From assembly GCA_031409515.1 (NCBI GenBank), contig JANNXJ010000016.1, positions 124,001 through 188,000 of the forward strand: a stretch of DNA of 64,000 bases. Reading direction: 5' to 3'. The position numbers were made by a program, and so were the translations under genes. Shown in pieces: positions 17,336 to 25,957 of this stretch; the first letter of the stretch is position 1; each line of letters starts with the position of its first letter. The DNA is from SHZI01 sp031409515 (lineage in GTDB: Bacteria; Pseudomonadota; Gammaproteobacteria; Steroidobacterales; GCA-2729495). The notes beneath the pieces were generated by a model, which searched no databases, was not told the DNA's origin, and saw nothing but the letters and a program-made list of their open reading frames with translations.

Positions 17336-17371
17336 GCACTTCCCCACGCGGGTCGATGTGCTGGACGAGAA

Positions 17372-17465
17372 TTGCCGCCGACAAAGGCAAACCATCCGAA
17401 AGGGTGGGACGCAAAGCTACCGGTCTAAAGGATTCGTCCCAGGACAGCGGGGTTGCCAGACGGGT
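17372..17465 (+). ncRNA. Cyclic di-GMP-I riboswitch (GEMM-I)
   Basis: The stretch contains the hallmark conserved blocks of the GEMM-I aptamer in order: GGCAAACCATCC, a GAAA tetraloop, GGGTGGGACGCAAAGC, a CCGGTCTAAA segment and the closing AGCGGGGTTGCC. The P2 hairpin is ACCATCC-GAAA-GGGTGGG, and the second helix ends in the GCGGGGTTGCC strand; all align with the Vibrio cholerae Vc2 aptamer that I know. The coding gene starts about 140 bases downstream, and a seven-base-pair hairpin lies between them. c-di-GMP binding should alter transcription or translation of the downstream lipoprotein and secreted-protein genes. The boundaries are approximate; the family assignment is strong. Confidence 0.93.
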
Positions 17466-17484
17466 TTTCGGGACTTTGGCCCCA

Positions 17485-17506
17485 GGGGTCTTGGTTCTTA
17501 GACCCC
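17485..17506 (+). promoter_or_regulatory. Hairpin in the riboswitch expression platform
   Basis: GGGGTCT and AGACCCC form a seven-base-pair stem with an eight-base loop, 20 bases after the aptamer. No poly-T tract follows, so it is not a classic intrinsic terminator; it may be part of an alternative fold that controls translation or Rho access. Confidence 0.45.
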
Positions 17507-17607
17507 CTGCCAGCTCCCGCGGAGCGCCTCGGTTAACCCGGCAGTGCTTGCGTCCTCGCGTCGACTCGTTCCATTAACACGGGCTGATTGAGGACATCTG
17601 CAAAGCT

Positions 17608-18279
17608 ATGGCAAGGGAATGCTCTAGGTTCGGGGACCGGCGGATAAGCGCCGGACTGTTCGCCGCCACTGCGGCACTGATTCTGGCCGGTTGCGGCAAT
17701 GACTACTCCTCCGGACCCACCGCTGGCCCAACTGATGGGCAAAGCGCTCCGACTATTGTTGGCAGCCCGGCGTTAACAGCTATCGTTGGAACGCGCTACA
17801 GCTTCATACCCGGCGCCAACGATATTGACGGCGACTCACTGACGTTGTCTGTCCAGAACCTACCGGCGTGGGCTGCTTTCAACGCCACTACCGGGGAGAT
17901 TAGCGGGACTCCGGACGTGGGCGACACCGGCGGTTACCCAGGGATAGTGATCCTGGCCTCCGATGGGGTGAGCACGGCTGCTCTGCCACCCTTCCGCATC
18001 GACGTGCAGCAGGCTGGCGGATTTTCCGCCACGCTCAGCTGGCTACCGCCAACGGTCAATGCCAATGGGACTCCGCTTTCTGATCTCGCGGGCTACCGCA
18101 TATTTTACGGTACTCAGTCCGGCAACCTCACCAATTCACGACAAGTCAACAATCCCGGCATTGCCACTGTCGTTATCGACAATCTGAATGCCGGGAGGTA
18201 CTACTTTTCTGTAGCCGCCTTTGACGTCAACGGCAACAGCAGCAGCCGCTCTGCCGAGGTATCGGGACTGATCGGCTGA
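17608..18279 (+). CDS. Lipoprotein with Ig-like and fibronectin-III-like domains
   Basis: The 223-residue protein has a lipoprotein signal: a basic N-terminus, a hydrophobic stretch and the lipobox LAGC with Cys at about residue 29. Residues 45-130 look like a putative Ig/cadherin-like domain (DIDGDSLTLSVQNLPAWAAF, TGEISGTPDVGDTG), and residues 140-220 like an FN3 domain (ATLSWLPPTVNANGTPL, LAGYRIFYGT, YYFSVAAFDVNGNSS). Such modules mediate binding to glycans or proteins at the cell surface. It is the first gene after the c-di-GMP riboswitch, so it is likely a c-di-GMP-controlled matrix or adhesion component. A GAGG sequence lies about 14 bases upstream of the ATG, rather far for a ribosome binding site. 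Confidence 0.75.
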   Translation: MARECSRFGDRRISAGLFAATAALILAGCGNDYSSGPTAGPTDGQSAPTIVGSPALTAIVGTRYSFIPGANDIDGDSLTLSVQNLPAWAAFNATTGEISGTPDVGDTGGYPGIVILASDGVSTAALPPFRIDVQQAGGFSATLSWLPPTVNANGTPLSDLAGYRIFYGTQSGNLTNSRQVNNPGIATVVIDNLNAGRYYFSVAAFDVNGNSSSRSAEVSGLIG

Positions 18280-18351
18280 GCGCCACTTAACGCTCGCGGA
18301 TTGGATCACGGATGATCGATCAACACGACCTGCTCCCAGAGGACAGACACC

Positions 18352-19473
18352 ATGGCGTATAGACACATCGCAATCTGCACACTCGTTGCTCTCGCGGCGG
18401 CTCACACCAGCACTGCCGGAGCGGCAACACCGGAGGCTGACTTTGCAGCACGGTGCGCGACTCCGGGGGTGCTGAAGTGCATCGGCTTCGACACGCAAGC
18501 AGACATGCTTGCCACTGGTGAGGTGCGGGATGTGAGTACCGGCGAAGCGGTAGTCAACCCGCAGGCTTATCCAGACAACGTGAACGCGGCGGGTTGGCGC
18601 TACCCGGCAGTCGATACCAGCGTATCGGCTTCCGGAGGCGGCTCTCTCAGATTGACCGCCAACCCGATTGCGGCGGCCAATCATTCCGGTGGGTTCTACT
18701 ACGGCGAGCAGGGTCCGGTGGACTGGCCACAGACCTTCGGGGCAGGTACTGACTTCTGGATTCAGTACAGGGTTCTCTATGACGCTGAGATGGCGAATAA
18801 CGCAAACTGGAAGGCTGCCGGTGGTGATGGCAACAAGAACATCATCGTCTTCCGCAGCGGTAAGTCGTGCAACGACCTGGAGGTCACTGTGCAAGACGTG
18901 TACGCAGCGGGCTACCTGCGCACGTACACGAACTGCGGTGGGCAGAACACTTATCAGTGTCCTGTCGGTGTCGCGGGGAGTTCCTGTGCCAGTTGGAACA
19001 CTGGTGTCTATGCTCAGTACGCTCAGGGGCGACCCTTCGACAACCATATGTACGCCTATGGGCCGGAACTGAAAGACTTCTGGTGCGTGAGAGATCGGGA
19101 GTCCGATGCGGCCTGTCCCTACTTCTCCGGACGGTCGGGCGTGTGGCACACATGGATGTTGCATATCACGGTCAAGGGCAACGGGGTTGTCGGCAGCAAG
19201 ATCGAGTCGTGGGTCTCTCGCGGGAATGGCGAACCAATGCGGAAGAGCACCGACTTCACCTTCCCGTGGAGCTACGAAGCTGGTGGCGCGTTCAGCAACA
19301 TCATGCTGACGCTCTACCACACGGGGAAGAGGTCCGGCGCACACCCGGTGGCGAATGCTTGGTATGACGAGTTCATCCTGTCCACGCAGCCGATCCCGGC
19401 ACCAGGGGCGGTTGCGCCGGGCCCGCAGGACACGGTACCGCCAGCTCCTCCTTCTGGACTGTTCGTGCAATAG
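18352..19473 (+). CDS. Secreted protein, possible concanavalin-like fold
   Basis: The 373-residue protein has a clear signal peptide ending near TSTAGAA (about residue 24) and an AGAGGACAG ribosome binding site just upstream. I do not recognise the family with certainty. GGSLRLTANPIA, DFWIQYRVLYD and the patch KIESWVSRGNGEPMRKS recall beta-sandwich polysaccharide lyases or lectin-like glucanase folds. Six or more cysteines suggest disulfides. The last residues, DTVPPAPPSGLFVQ, look like the first strand of an FN3 module that ends at the stop. It lies 72 bases after the riboswitch-controlled lipoprotein gene and is probably co-transcribed with it. Confidence 0.6.
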   Translation: MAYRHIAICTLVALAAAHTSTAGAATPEADFAARCATPGVLKCIGFDTQADMLATGEVRDVSTGEAVVNPQAYPDNVNAAGWRYPAVDTSVSASGGGSLRLTANPIAAANHSGGFYYGEQGPVDWPQTFGAGTDFWIQYRVLYDAEMANNANWKAAGGDGNKNIIVFRSGKSCNDLEVTVQDVYAAGYLRTYTNCGGQNTYQCPVGVAGSSCASWNTGVYAQYAQGRPFDNHMYAYGPELKDFWCVRDRESDAACPYFSGRSGVWHTWMLHITVKGNGVVGSKIESWVSRGNGEPMRKSTDFTFPWSYEAGGAFSNIMLTLYHTGKRSGAHPVANAWYDEFILSTQPIPAPGAVAPGPQDTVPPAPPSGLFVQ

Positions 19474-19491
19474 CCAGGAGCTGCGGCAACG

Positions 19492-20520
19492 TCAGGGCAG
19501 ATTGCGGACAATCCTTGGTCCGATAGTATTCGCTGCCCACAGTGGCAGTCTTTTCCACAGGCTGATGACCAGCGCGAACTTGGGATTGGCGGGTGATAGC
19601 CCCGGCATTGCCTGGCCCGGGGCCAGCCAGTAGTGCCAGTACAGCTGCTGAGGTCTGGCGCCCCACTGGGACTTGAACTTGTAGGTCCCTGCATCCACGG
19701 AAGACCGGCCGAAGTCGAACTGGCGGACGCCTGATTCAATGGCGTCCTTCAGTACGCTCCAGTAGAGCTGCATGTTTACCCCCACGCGATTGAACTCCCG
19801 GAGTGAGGACGCCCAGGGAATCTCCAGCCGGTCACCGTGCCGCAGGGTGAAGCCGGCAGCAACAGGCTGGCCTTGCAGATAGACCACCGCCAGCCGGGCT
19901 GTCGAGGGCAGGCGTTCCGCGATGCTCCGGAACAGGGACTGGGCATACACCGGGGTGCCCAGGTCCCGCATGTTCTGGGCAAAGACCCGGTAGAAGTCAG
20001 GTACCAGCTCGGCGCCACCGAAGCGAGTGGTTGCCCCTTCCCGCTCCGGCCGCTTGATCTGGGCGCGCAGCTTCGAGCCAAGCGCGGTCCACTGCTCGTC
20101 AGGGGTGGGCGCCAGATCCAGTAGCATGGCTACCTTGTCGGTGCGCACAGCCAAGCCGGCCCGGGGCTGCTGCTCACGAAGCTCAACATGACTAACTCCC
20201 AGACGCTCCGCAAGCCCAACCGCTGCGCTCAGCAACGCGACATCGGCGTCCGGTCCATCAGACAGTGATCCCCCGTAGTTAAAGAAAGGTAGCGAGACCA
20301 GGAAATCACCAAAAAGCATGCTCTTCAGGCGCACGAGGGGCAGTACACCACGCCAGACACCAGCGGCATCCCGGGCTGCCAGGTAGTAGACCTGGCAGCC
20401 AAACTCATGGGTCATGATCTCCCGCCACTGCCAGGCGTGGTAGACAGACGACGACGGGTGGGCAGCTACAAATGCGTCCCACCGGGACGCGGCGTCGGAG
20501 CCAACTTCAGATACCTGCAT
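19492..20520 (-). CDS. FemAB-family acyltransferase, exosortase-A-associated type
   Basis: I use the ATG at 20520 (342 residues), 19 bases after the stop of the deacetylase; the longer open frame runs through that gene in another frame. HPSSSVYHAWQWREIM is the standard FemAB/GNAT opening of this family. LRAQIKRPEREG and the block NMRDLGTPVYAQSLF follow in the expected positions, and the C-terminal half has LVVY-like strands ending in FDFGRSSVDAGTYKFKSQWG, a signature of the exosortase-A-associated group. It probably transfers an aminoacyl or acyl group onto a sugar amine. It is the last gene of the export operon and converges on the secreted-protein gene with only 18 bases between. Confidence 0.83.
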   Translation of the reverse strand: MQVSEVGSDAASRWDAFVAAHPSSSVYHAWQWREIMTHEFGCQVYYLAARDAAGVWRGVLPLVRLKSMLFGDFLVSLPFFNYGGSLSDGPDADVALLSAAVGLAERLGVSHVELREQQPRAGLAVRTDKVAMLLDLAPTPDEQWTALGSKLRAQIKRPEREGATTRFGGAELVPDFYRVFAQNMRDLGTPVYAQSLFRSIAERLPSTARLAVVYLQGQPVAAGFTLRHGDRLEIPWASSLREFNRVGVNMQLYWSVLKDAIESGVRQFDFGRSSVDAGTYKFKSQWGARPQQLYWHYWLAPGQAMPGLSPANPKFALVISLWKRLPLWAANTIGPRIVRNLP

Positions 20521-20539
20521 GGAACCAGGCACAGTCGCT

Positions 20540-21352
20540 TCAGGCGAAACCAAGCACGCGATCAAACCTGTCCCAGGAAAACTCACGCAGCAGTCGGTCC
20601 AGGCGACCCTCGGTCTTGTGCAGATTGTTGTAGTGCCTGAAGCGCGACTTCCAGGACGCGCCCTGGATCCGGGGCTGGTCCGGATCGACTTCCCACGGGT
20701 GCAGGTAAAAATAGCAGGGATGACCGTCACCGTTCACCCGCCGCATCGCCCAACTGAACAGCCCGTAGGGCAACAGGCGGAAGTATCCGCCACCGCCGCA
20801 GGGTAGTCGCTGGCCAGCCACCTCAAGGGTCGTAATGGGGCACTCGGTCAGGCTGGTTCCCTCCGGCCTAAAATTGAACCGGGGAGCATCCGGAAAACCG
20901 TAGATATCGTGTCGGACAGGGTTCACGCTGGAGGAGTAACGGTATCCCGCCCGGTCGAGTTCCTCGAATGCCCACTGGTTACGCTTCACAATCGAGAAGC
21001 TTGCCGCCCGGTAGCCCAGGACGGCGATGCCGGAGGTGTCTTCCAGGATTGCCTTGCTGCGCCGAACGTCTTCCGCGAACTCCCCGCGGGTTTGCCGGAA
21101 GGCCGGAACGTGGCGGCAGCCATGGCTCCCGAGTTCGTGACCTTCCGCGACAATCCGTCGGATCAAGGCCGGGTGCTGTTCCGCCACGCAGCCAAGGGTA
21201 AAGAAGGTGGCCTGCACCCGGCGCCTGTCGAACAGGGCCAGCAGGCGTTCGGTATTGGATACTACCCGGGAGGAGTGCTTGTGCCAGTCAGTGCTCTGAA
21301 TCTGCTGGTCGAAGGCGGCGACATGGAAATGCTCCTCCACGTCCACCGACAT
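20540..21352 (-). CDS. Polysaccharide deacetylase, DUF3473/XrtA type
   Basis: The 270-residue NodB-fold protein begins MSVDVEEHFHV, the usual SVDVEE-type start of exosortase-A-associated deacetylases. ATFFTLGCVAEQHP, GHELGSHGCRH (metal His residues) and LGYRAASFSI are the core motifs. HPCYFYLHPWEVDPDQPR near the C-terminus marks the DUF3473 extension. It likely deacetylates N-acetyl sugars of the polymer in the periplasm, although no signal peptide is visible. The frame is open upstream of the ATG but offers no other standard start, and no strong ribosome binding site is seen, so the start is not certain. It follows the barrel gene closely in the export operon. Confidence 0.88.
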   Translation of the reverse strand: MSVDVEEHFHVAAFDQQIQSTDWHKHSSRVVSNTERLLALFDRRRVQATFFTLGCVAEQHPALIRRIVAEGHELGSHGCRHVPAFRQTRGEFAEDVRRSKAILEDTSGIAVLGYRAASFSIVKRNQWAFEELDRAGYRYSSSVNPVRHDIYGFPDAPRFNFRPEGTSLTECPITTLEVAGQRLPCGGGGYFRLLPYGLFSWAMRRVNGDGHPCYFYLHPWEVDPDQPRIQGASWKSRFRHYNNLHKTEGRLDRLLREFSWDRFDRVLGFA

Positions 21353-21378
21353 GACATTGACAATGGGGGCCGCAGTAA

Positions 21379-22929
21379 TCAGAACGACCGGCCGACTGTC
21401 ACGCCGACCTGACTCTCGCTGTAGTTGTTGTCGTCATCAGATGAGCCCTTAATCTGATCGTGGGCCACCCACCCCGTGAGCAGGGTACGCAGGCCAAGCT
21501 GGTAAGCACAGCTCAACCTGCCCCGAAGTTGAGTATCCGAGTCAGCCGCAGGCGTATCCTTGTTGAAGTCCCGGTTCGCGCCGTATGCGTCCAGAATCAG
21601 ATTCGTTCGGGCTCCAAGCTGGTAAACCCAGCGCGCACTTGCGCCCGCCTGCACGTTATCGCCAGGATTGGTCAGGCCTTGCTGGGGAATATTGATGGTC
21701 TTGTCGTAGAACACGTTGAACGCCACCGTGTTCCGATTGAAAGATCGGGACACTGCCACACCTCCGCTCTTCTGCAGGAAGTAGAAGCCCGTGCCGGGGG
21801 CAACCAGGTCGGGCGGCAATGCAGGACCTGGCGGCGGCGGCGGCTCCCCCGGGTCGGCCGCAGGAAACGCCAGTGAATCATCGATGCCTTCCGTGGTTTC
21901 GGGCTCTTCTGAATAGAAAGCCCGAATGAAGTCTGCCGGGCTGTTGCCGTACCGGTACTCAAAGCTGCCTGCCCAGGTCGAGCCAAAAGAGCGCCGCCCA
22001 CCGGAAGCCTCGAAGGCCGAGCGGGCCGTTGTCCGCCGTACACCAACGGCCCAGATGCCATCCTTCAGCGCTGCGTTACTCGGATCATTGATATCGCTCT
22101 CCATGCCGCCGGTGGCAAAGGGGGCCCACCCGCCTGCCAGGTTGAGGAACAGTGAGACATCCAGCAACTGATCCTTGGCGTCGGGCGAAGCCTCGTACTC
22201 GAAGGCTTCATACGCATGGCGCAGAGACCAGCTCAGTCCGCGGTCTTTCAGGGGCCCGTCCCAGACGGTCTCGATTGTCTGATAGTCCGTGTCTTGCAGG
22301 GCCTCGTCGGAATAGTCCACATGACCGGCAGCGGTCGTGATAACCAGGGAACTGCCCAGAATGCCCTGGCGCCACTCCGGACCGAACTGGTACTGGGTGG
22401 CATTGCTGCGATTGCCGATCTGGGCAATATTATTGAACGTGAAGGGCTGGGCCGGGTCCACCGGGACCTGCTCTGTGCCGGCAGCAGAGTTGAGGAAGAG
22501 ATGCTCCTCCAGCAATTCGAGGTCCAGGCTGACCGTGCCCTGGCTGTAGAACTCGGAACTCTGTGGCGACGGATCCTGATAGTAGCTGTCAGGCTGATTG
22601 GGATAGTTGAGGGCCTGTAACAGATAGTCGAGGCGAAAATCGTAGCGCAACCCGGTCGATGCGATTGCGATGCTGGGCTCAGCAATCAAGACGAAGCCGC
22701 CATCTTCCTCGCCAGCCGGTGCGAGGGTGATGTTATTGGTATAGACGGAGCCCAGGGTAAGTTGGCCCGTGACTTCAACGGCCTGAGCCGGTGCCGCAAC
22801 CAGGAGCATCGTCGCTGCCGCCCGGGCAATTCCGGTTGCCCACGAAATGTGGCGCCGTCCGGACGGGATGGCTAGGACAGCTTGCGACTCAGTCTTCTGC
22901 GGACACATCGTAACTGTAGTAGCCGCCAT
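21379..22929 (-). CDS. Outer-membrane beta-barrel protein of the XrtA exopolysaccharide system
   Basis: The protein has up to 516 residues; the ATG at 22908 is an equally possible start, since both overlap the kinase gene. A signal peptide ends near APAQAVEV (about residue 50). After it come alternating polar and hydrophobic strands such as GQLTLGSVYTNNITL, SWSLRHAYEAFEYE and WAGSFEYRYGNSP, and the protein ends with the aromatic C-terminal residue typical of barrels (VGVTVGRSF). It matches the PEP-CTERM-associated family found beside the autokinase and chain-length genes, and may form or assist the outer-membrane exit channel. A proline-rich insert (about residues 353-367) is unusual. Function is inferred from context. 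Confidence 0.82.
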   Translation of the reverse strand: MAATTVTMCPQKTESQAVLAIPSGRRHISWATGIARAAATMLLVAAPAQAVEVTGQLTLGSVYTNNITLAPAGEEDGGFVLIAEPSIAIASTGLRYDFRLDYLLQALNYPNQPDSYYQDPSPQSSEFYSQGTVSLDLELLEEHLFLNSAAGTEQVPVDPAQPFTFNNIAQIGNRSNATQYQFGPEWRQGILGSSLVITTAAGHVDYSDEALQDTDYQTIETVWDGPLKDRGLSWSLRHAYEAFEYEASPDAKDQLLDVSLFLNLAGGWAPFATGGMESDINDPSNAALKDGIWAVGVRRTTARSAFEASGGRRSFGSTWAGSFEYRYGNSPADFIRAFYSEEPETTEGIDDSLAFPAADPGEPPPPPGPALPPDLVAPGTGFYFLQKSGGVAVSRSFNRNTVAFNVFYDKTINIPQQGLTNPGDNVQAGASARWVYQLGARTNLILDAYGANRDFNKDTPAADSDTQLRGRLSCAYQLGLRTLLTGWVAHDQIKGSSDDDNNYSESQVGVTVGRSF

Positions 22930-23743
22930 GGCTCATGGACATCAGACGTGCCCGGGGAATCTTGTTTAGTACCAGCCCGATGGGCTTGTCCCGATTGAGC
23001 AACTCCAGCGCCTGGGATAGTGACTCCCGGGACGTCTCGCCGGCCACCACGGCCACGAGTATCTGGCCAACGATAGCTGCGATGGCGCCGGTATTCGGCG
23101 TGCCCAGCAACGGGGGGCAATCGAGCACTATCAGGCGATCACGGTTCTCATCGGCCAGCCGATTAACCAGGTCGCGTGCACGCTTGCTGGTGAGCAACTC
23201 CAGAGCATCATCGAAACGACGACCCGCCGGAACAAACTCCAGACCGGGAACGTCACTGCGATGGATGCAGGCGTCCAGCGGCAAACTGGGATCCTGAAGT
23301 ACATCGAAAAAACCAGGCAGGCCATGCAGGCCAAGGGCGCGGCTGATGGTTGCCCTGGTGTCATCGGCATCGATGAGCAAGGTGCTGCGATCCTTCTCCA
23401 TAGCAAGGGCCATGGCCAGGTTTGCGGACAGGAACGTCTTCCCGGCACCGGGCAGCGGGCTGGTGATCATCAGGACATTGGCCCGGGCTTCTGCGACGGG
23501 CCCAAAGGCGCACTGCAGGATCGAGCGCTTGAGGTGGCGCAACTCGGACCGGGATACCGGATCCCCCGACTCTATCTGCAGAAAGCCACTGGCGAGCAAC
23601 GGCGCAAACGCTGCCACAGTCGAAGGCCGCTGGGTGACCGGTCGCGCTGGAGCAGCAGACTGCCCGGTGGCGCCCACTCCTGCAGTCTGAGCCTCCGCAC
23701 GACGCTCGCTTTGGGTCTGAACGGCTTTCTGGATGATGCTCAT
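22889..23743 (-). CDS. Tyrosine autokinase (BY-kinase), XrtA-associated
   Basis: The 284-residue cytoplasmic protein holds the BY-kinase motifs: Walker A SPLPGAGKTF (about residue 94), Walker A' STLLIDADD and Walker B LIVLDCPPL. A short tyrosine-containing tail GGYYSYDVSAED is the autophosphorylation region, with only three tyrosines. The N-terminal 60 residues are variable and Ala/Gln-rich. It should work with the chain-length protein encoded 8 bases upstream, whose cytoplasmic end activates it, to control polymer length and export. In this branch kinase and membrane activator are separate proteins, as in CapA/CapB of Gram-positive systems. The gene overlaps the barrel gene. Confidence 0.9.
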   Translation of the reverse strand: MSIIQKAVQTQSERRAEAQTAGVGATGQSAAPARPVTQRPSTVAAFAPLLASGFLQIESGDPVSRSELRHLKRSILQCAFGPVAEARANVLMITSPLPGAGKTFLSANLAMALAMEKDRSTLLIDADDTRATISRALGLHGLPGFFDVLQDPSLPLDACIHRSDVPGLEFVPAGRRFDDALELLTSKRARDLVNRLADENRDRLIVLDCPPLLGTPNTGAIAAIVGQILVAVVAGETSRESLSQALELLNRDKPIGLVLNKIPRARLMSMSHGGYYSYDVSAED

Positions 23744-23751
23744 GAAGGATC

Positions 23752-25263
23752 TCAGGCTGGCGGGATGCCGGCCATTCCGACTACCAGCAGGACGAGAAAC
23801 GATACCAGCAGGCCAGAAGCAATCCCGGCAAAGGCCAGGTCACGACGATTTATGGGCTCGGCGCGAGTCATGCTCACTGAACCGAAGGTAGGTAGCCCCG
23901 TGGCCGCCCTCAGCCTTCGCCCAGAGTAGAAAACCCGATTGTGCTGATTCAGGAGAAACGCAAAACCGAGACCTGCTAACAGGGCCGCTGCCAGAACCGC
24001 AGAGTACAGCAAGAGCCGATTCGGAGACGTCGGAAACAGCGGCACCCGCGGCGGCTCAATGACCTCGAAGGTGGCTTTCTCCTCGTCGGCCTGGACATCC
24101 TCCGAGAGGCGGGCAGATTCAAGACGCTCGACCAGGGCATCATACTGGGCCTTAACGATGTCGTAGTCGCGATTGAGGCGATTCAGCTGAGCTTCCACCT
24201 CTGGGATGGTGTCCACCGACCGCCGCAGGCTGGCAACCGTGGCCTGCCGCTGGGCAAGCTGGGAGCGCAGGCTGGCCAACTCCACTTCAGTGGCGCTCAA
24301 CGACGCGCGCATCTGCTGATAGACCGGATCCATCCGCGTAGTTGACGAAGGGGCGTTACCAACCCTGAGCAATTCCTGGTCGCGGATCTTGTACAAGTCT
24401 GCGAGCGTCTCCTTGACCCGCACGACGTCCGGGTGCTTGTCCATGAGCTTGATACGGAGTTCGGCGAGCTGTGCTTCAAGTGCCGTGATGGTGCCCTCGA
24501 CGGAAGTGCGCGGCATGCCAATGACCGGATCCTGGTTGTCTACCTGCCGCACCAGTTCGGCGCGGCGCTCTTCCAGGGACCGGACCTCGAGCTGAGTCCG
24601 CTTTAGCTCCGCATCAGCAGCGCTGAGACGTGCGAAATAGTCGCCACCCTCGCCCGGCATCAGCCCGACGTTTTTCTTCTTGAACGCTGCCAGGCGAGCC
24701 TCCGCTTCTTCCAGACGCTTCTCATTCATCTTGATCTGCTGAGTCAAAAACTGCTGGGCTTGGGCAAAGTTTGTGCGGTCCTTACCCAGGGAGTTGCCCA
24801 CGAAACTATTCAGTAGCACCTGGACGACGGCCTGGGCCATGACAGGATCGTGGTCCCGATATGAGATGTTAAAGATGTCCTGGCGCGGCATTTTCGCAAT
24901 GCTGATGTTCTGGCGGAGCCCGATCAGCAACCGTTCTTTCTCTTCAGCCGTCGTCGCCCGGGCGGCGAGCCCGGATTCCGCTGCAACGAGCTTGAGCTGT
25001 GGCTGGCTAAGCAGGGCCTCGGTAACAAGGGCCACGTCGCTCAGGGTGTCAGAGTCGACGGTCAAGTTACGGAGCAGTGGCTTTAGCATGGTCTCCGTGT
25101 CAACGAAGACCCGGGCGCTGGCGTCGTACTGGTTTGGCAGCAGGAGCACTGCAACCCAGCCGATCGCAGCAAGGGCCCAGGTGGCTGCCAGTGCAATCCA
25201 GCGATAGCGCCACATGCCAAAGACCTCTTCAATGAGGTCAGCGGTGAGCTGCCTAATGTCCAT
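23752..25263 (-). CDS. Polysaccharide chain-length determinant (Wzz/GNVR type)
   Basis: The 503-residue inner-membrane protein has an N-terminal span at about residues 22-42 and C-terminal spans at about 425-445 and 480-500. The long periplasmic region between them is rich in coiled coil (residues 165-400). YDASARVFVDTETMLKPLL is the usual Wzz opening after the first span, and PPRVPLFPTSPNRLLLYS is the Pro-rich motif before the second. It sets polymer length and couples synthesis to export, together with the autokinase encoded just downstream and the export lipoprotein encoded just upstream. The order export-Wzz-kinase-barrel-deacetylase-FemAB is the conserved core of exosortase-A exopolysaccharide loci. 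Confidence 0.92.
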   Translation of the reverse strand: MDIRQLTADLIEEVFGMWRYRWIALAATWALAAIGWVAVLLLPNQYDASARVFVDTETMLKPLLRNLTVDSDTLSDVALVTEALLSQPQLKLVAAESGLAARATTAEEKERLLIGLRQNISIAKMPRQDIFNISYRDHDPVMAQAVVQVLLNSFVGNSLGKDRTNFAQAQQFLTQQIKMNEKRLEEAEARLAAFKKKNVGLMPGEGGDYFARLSAADAELKRTQLEVRSLEERRAELVRQVDNQDPVIGMPRTSVEGTITALEAQLAELRIKLMDKHPDVVRVKETLADLYKIRDQELLRVGNAPSSTTRMDPVYQQMRASLSATEVELASLRSQLAQRQATVASLRRSVDTIPEVEAQLNRLNRDYDIVKAQYDALVERLESARLSEDVQADEEKATFEVIEPPRVPLFPTSPNRLLLYSAVLAAALLAGLGFAFLLNQHNRVFYSGRRLRAATGLPTFGSVSMTRAEPINRRDLAFAGIASGLLVSFLVLLVVGMAGIPPA

Positions 25264-25290
25264 GGCCGATGAGCCCTCGGGATCCGTTCG

Positions 25291-25923
25291 TTAGAGCCAG
25301 GACTCGGGAATGATCAGGACGTCGCCAGGCTGCATCGGAACGTTCCTCGACGTATCGCCGTCATTGAGCAGGTCCTGAATCCGCACGGGGATCTCCTGTT
25401 CCTGGCCGCCACTACGTCGGATGATCTTGGCGCGATTGCCTGCCGCGTTGGGGGACAGTCCGCCGACCTGGATGATTACATCGAGCAGGGTCATGTCCTG
25501 GCGAAACGGTATTGCCTGGGGCTGCGCGGCCTGACCTACGACCCGCACTTGATTGCCGAATGTACCAATGAAACTCGTCACGATCACGTTGACAGTCGGG
25601 TCCCGAATGTACTGGCCAATCTGGACTTCCAGATCCCGGGACAGCTGCGTGGGGGTCTTGCCGACGGCGACCACATCCTCGACCAGCGGGGTGGACACCC
25701 GACCATCGGGACGCACTGGAATCGTCACGGAGACCTCCGGGTGCTGCCAGACAAAGATCTGCAGGGTGTCGCCCGGGCCGATCACATACTCGCTCTGGGG
25801 CATGGCTGGTTCCTCAGCCATCAACGTCCTGGAGGTGCCCGAGGACTGACAGCCCGCCAGACCGAAGCCGACGAGACAAGCAACCACCATGAGCCGCGGA
25901 CCAGTGGTTAAACGTGCGTTCAT
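25291..25923 (-). CDS. Polysaccharide export outer-membrane lipoprotein (Wza-like)
   Basis: The 210-residue lipoprotein has the lipobox GLAGC with Cys at about residue 25. YVIGPGDTLQIFVWQHPEVS (about residues 46-65) is the Poly_export signature, followed by VRPDGRVSTPLVEDV and a SLBB domain (VRVVGQAAQPQAIP to the C-terminal PGDVLIIPESWL). It forms the outer-membrane part of the capsule/exopolysaccharide export channel. It is the first gene of the six-gene export operon, with a strong GGGAGGGG ribosome binding site nine bases before the ATG. A TATAAT box inside an inverted repeat lies 42 bases upstream. It is shorter than E. coli Wza (379 residues), as is normal for this group. Confidence 0.93.
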   Translation of the reverse strand: MNARLTTGPRLMVVACLVGFGLAGCQSSGTSRTLMAEEPAMPQSEYVIGPGDTLQIFVWQHPEVSVTIPVRPDGRVSTPLVEDVVAVGKTPTQLSRDLEVQIGQYIRDPTVNVIVTSFIGTFGNQVRVVGQAAQPQAIPFRQDMTLLDVIIQVGGLSPNAAGNRAKIIRRSGGQEQEIPVRIQDLLNDGDTSRNVPMQPGDVLIIPESWL

Positions 25924-25957
25924 TCAAGTTCCCCTCCCAAGGTCAGAATCCTAACGA

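Larger units (their letters stand above)
16937..17371. other. Intergenic region upstream of the riboswitch
   Basis: About 430 bases without a credible gene. It is more AT-rich than its surroundings, especially near 17040-17065 and 17240-17275. It begins with a bulged hairpin just after the hydrolase stop and ends with a GTCAC/GTGAC palindrome 40 bases before the aptamer. The promoter of the riboswitch transcript should lie here, but I cannot point to a convincing -35/-10 pair. Confidence 0.6.

Noticed and set aside
17359..17376. Sigma-54 promoter just before the riboswitch (TGG...TTGCC)
   Set aside because: The spacing between GG and GC is nine, not ten, and the GC element lies in the aptamer's own first helix.
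18136..19470. A 444-codon open frame antisense to the secreted-protein gene
   Set aside because: It runs through two genes with signal peptides and ribosome binding sites on the other strand, has no domain-like pattern and is Arg/His/Val-rich like a GC-rich shadow frame.
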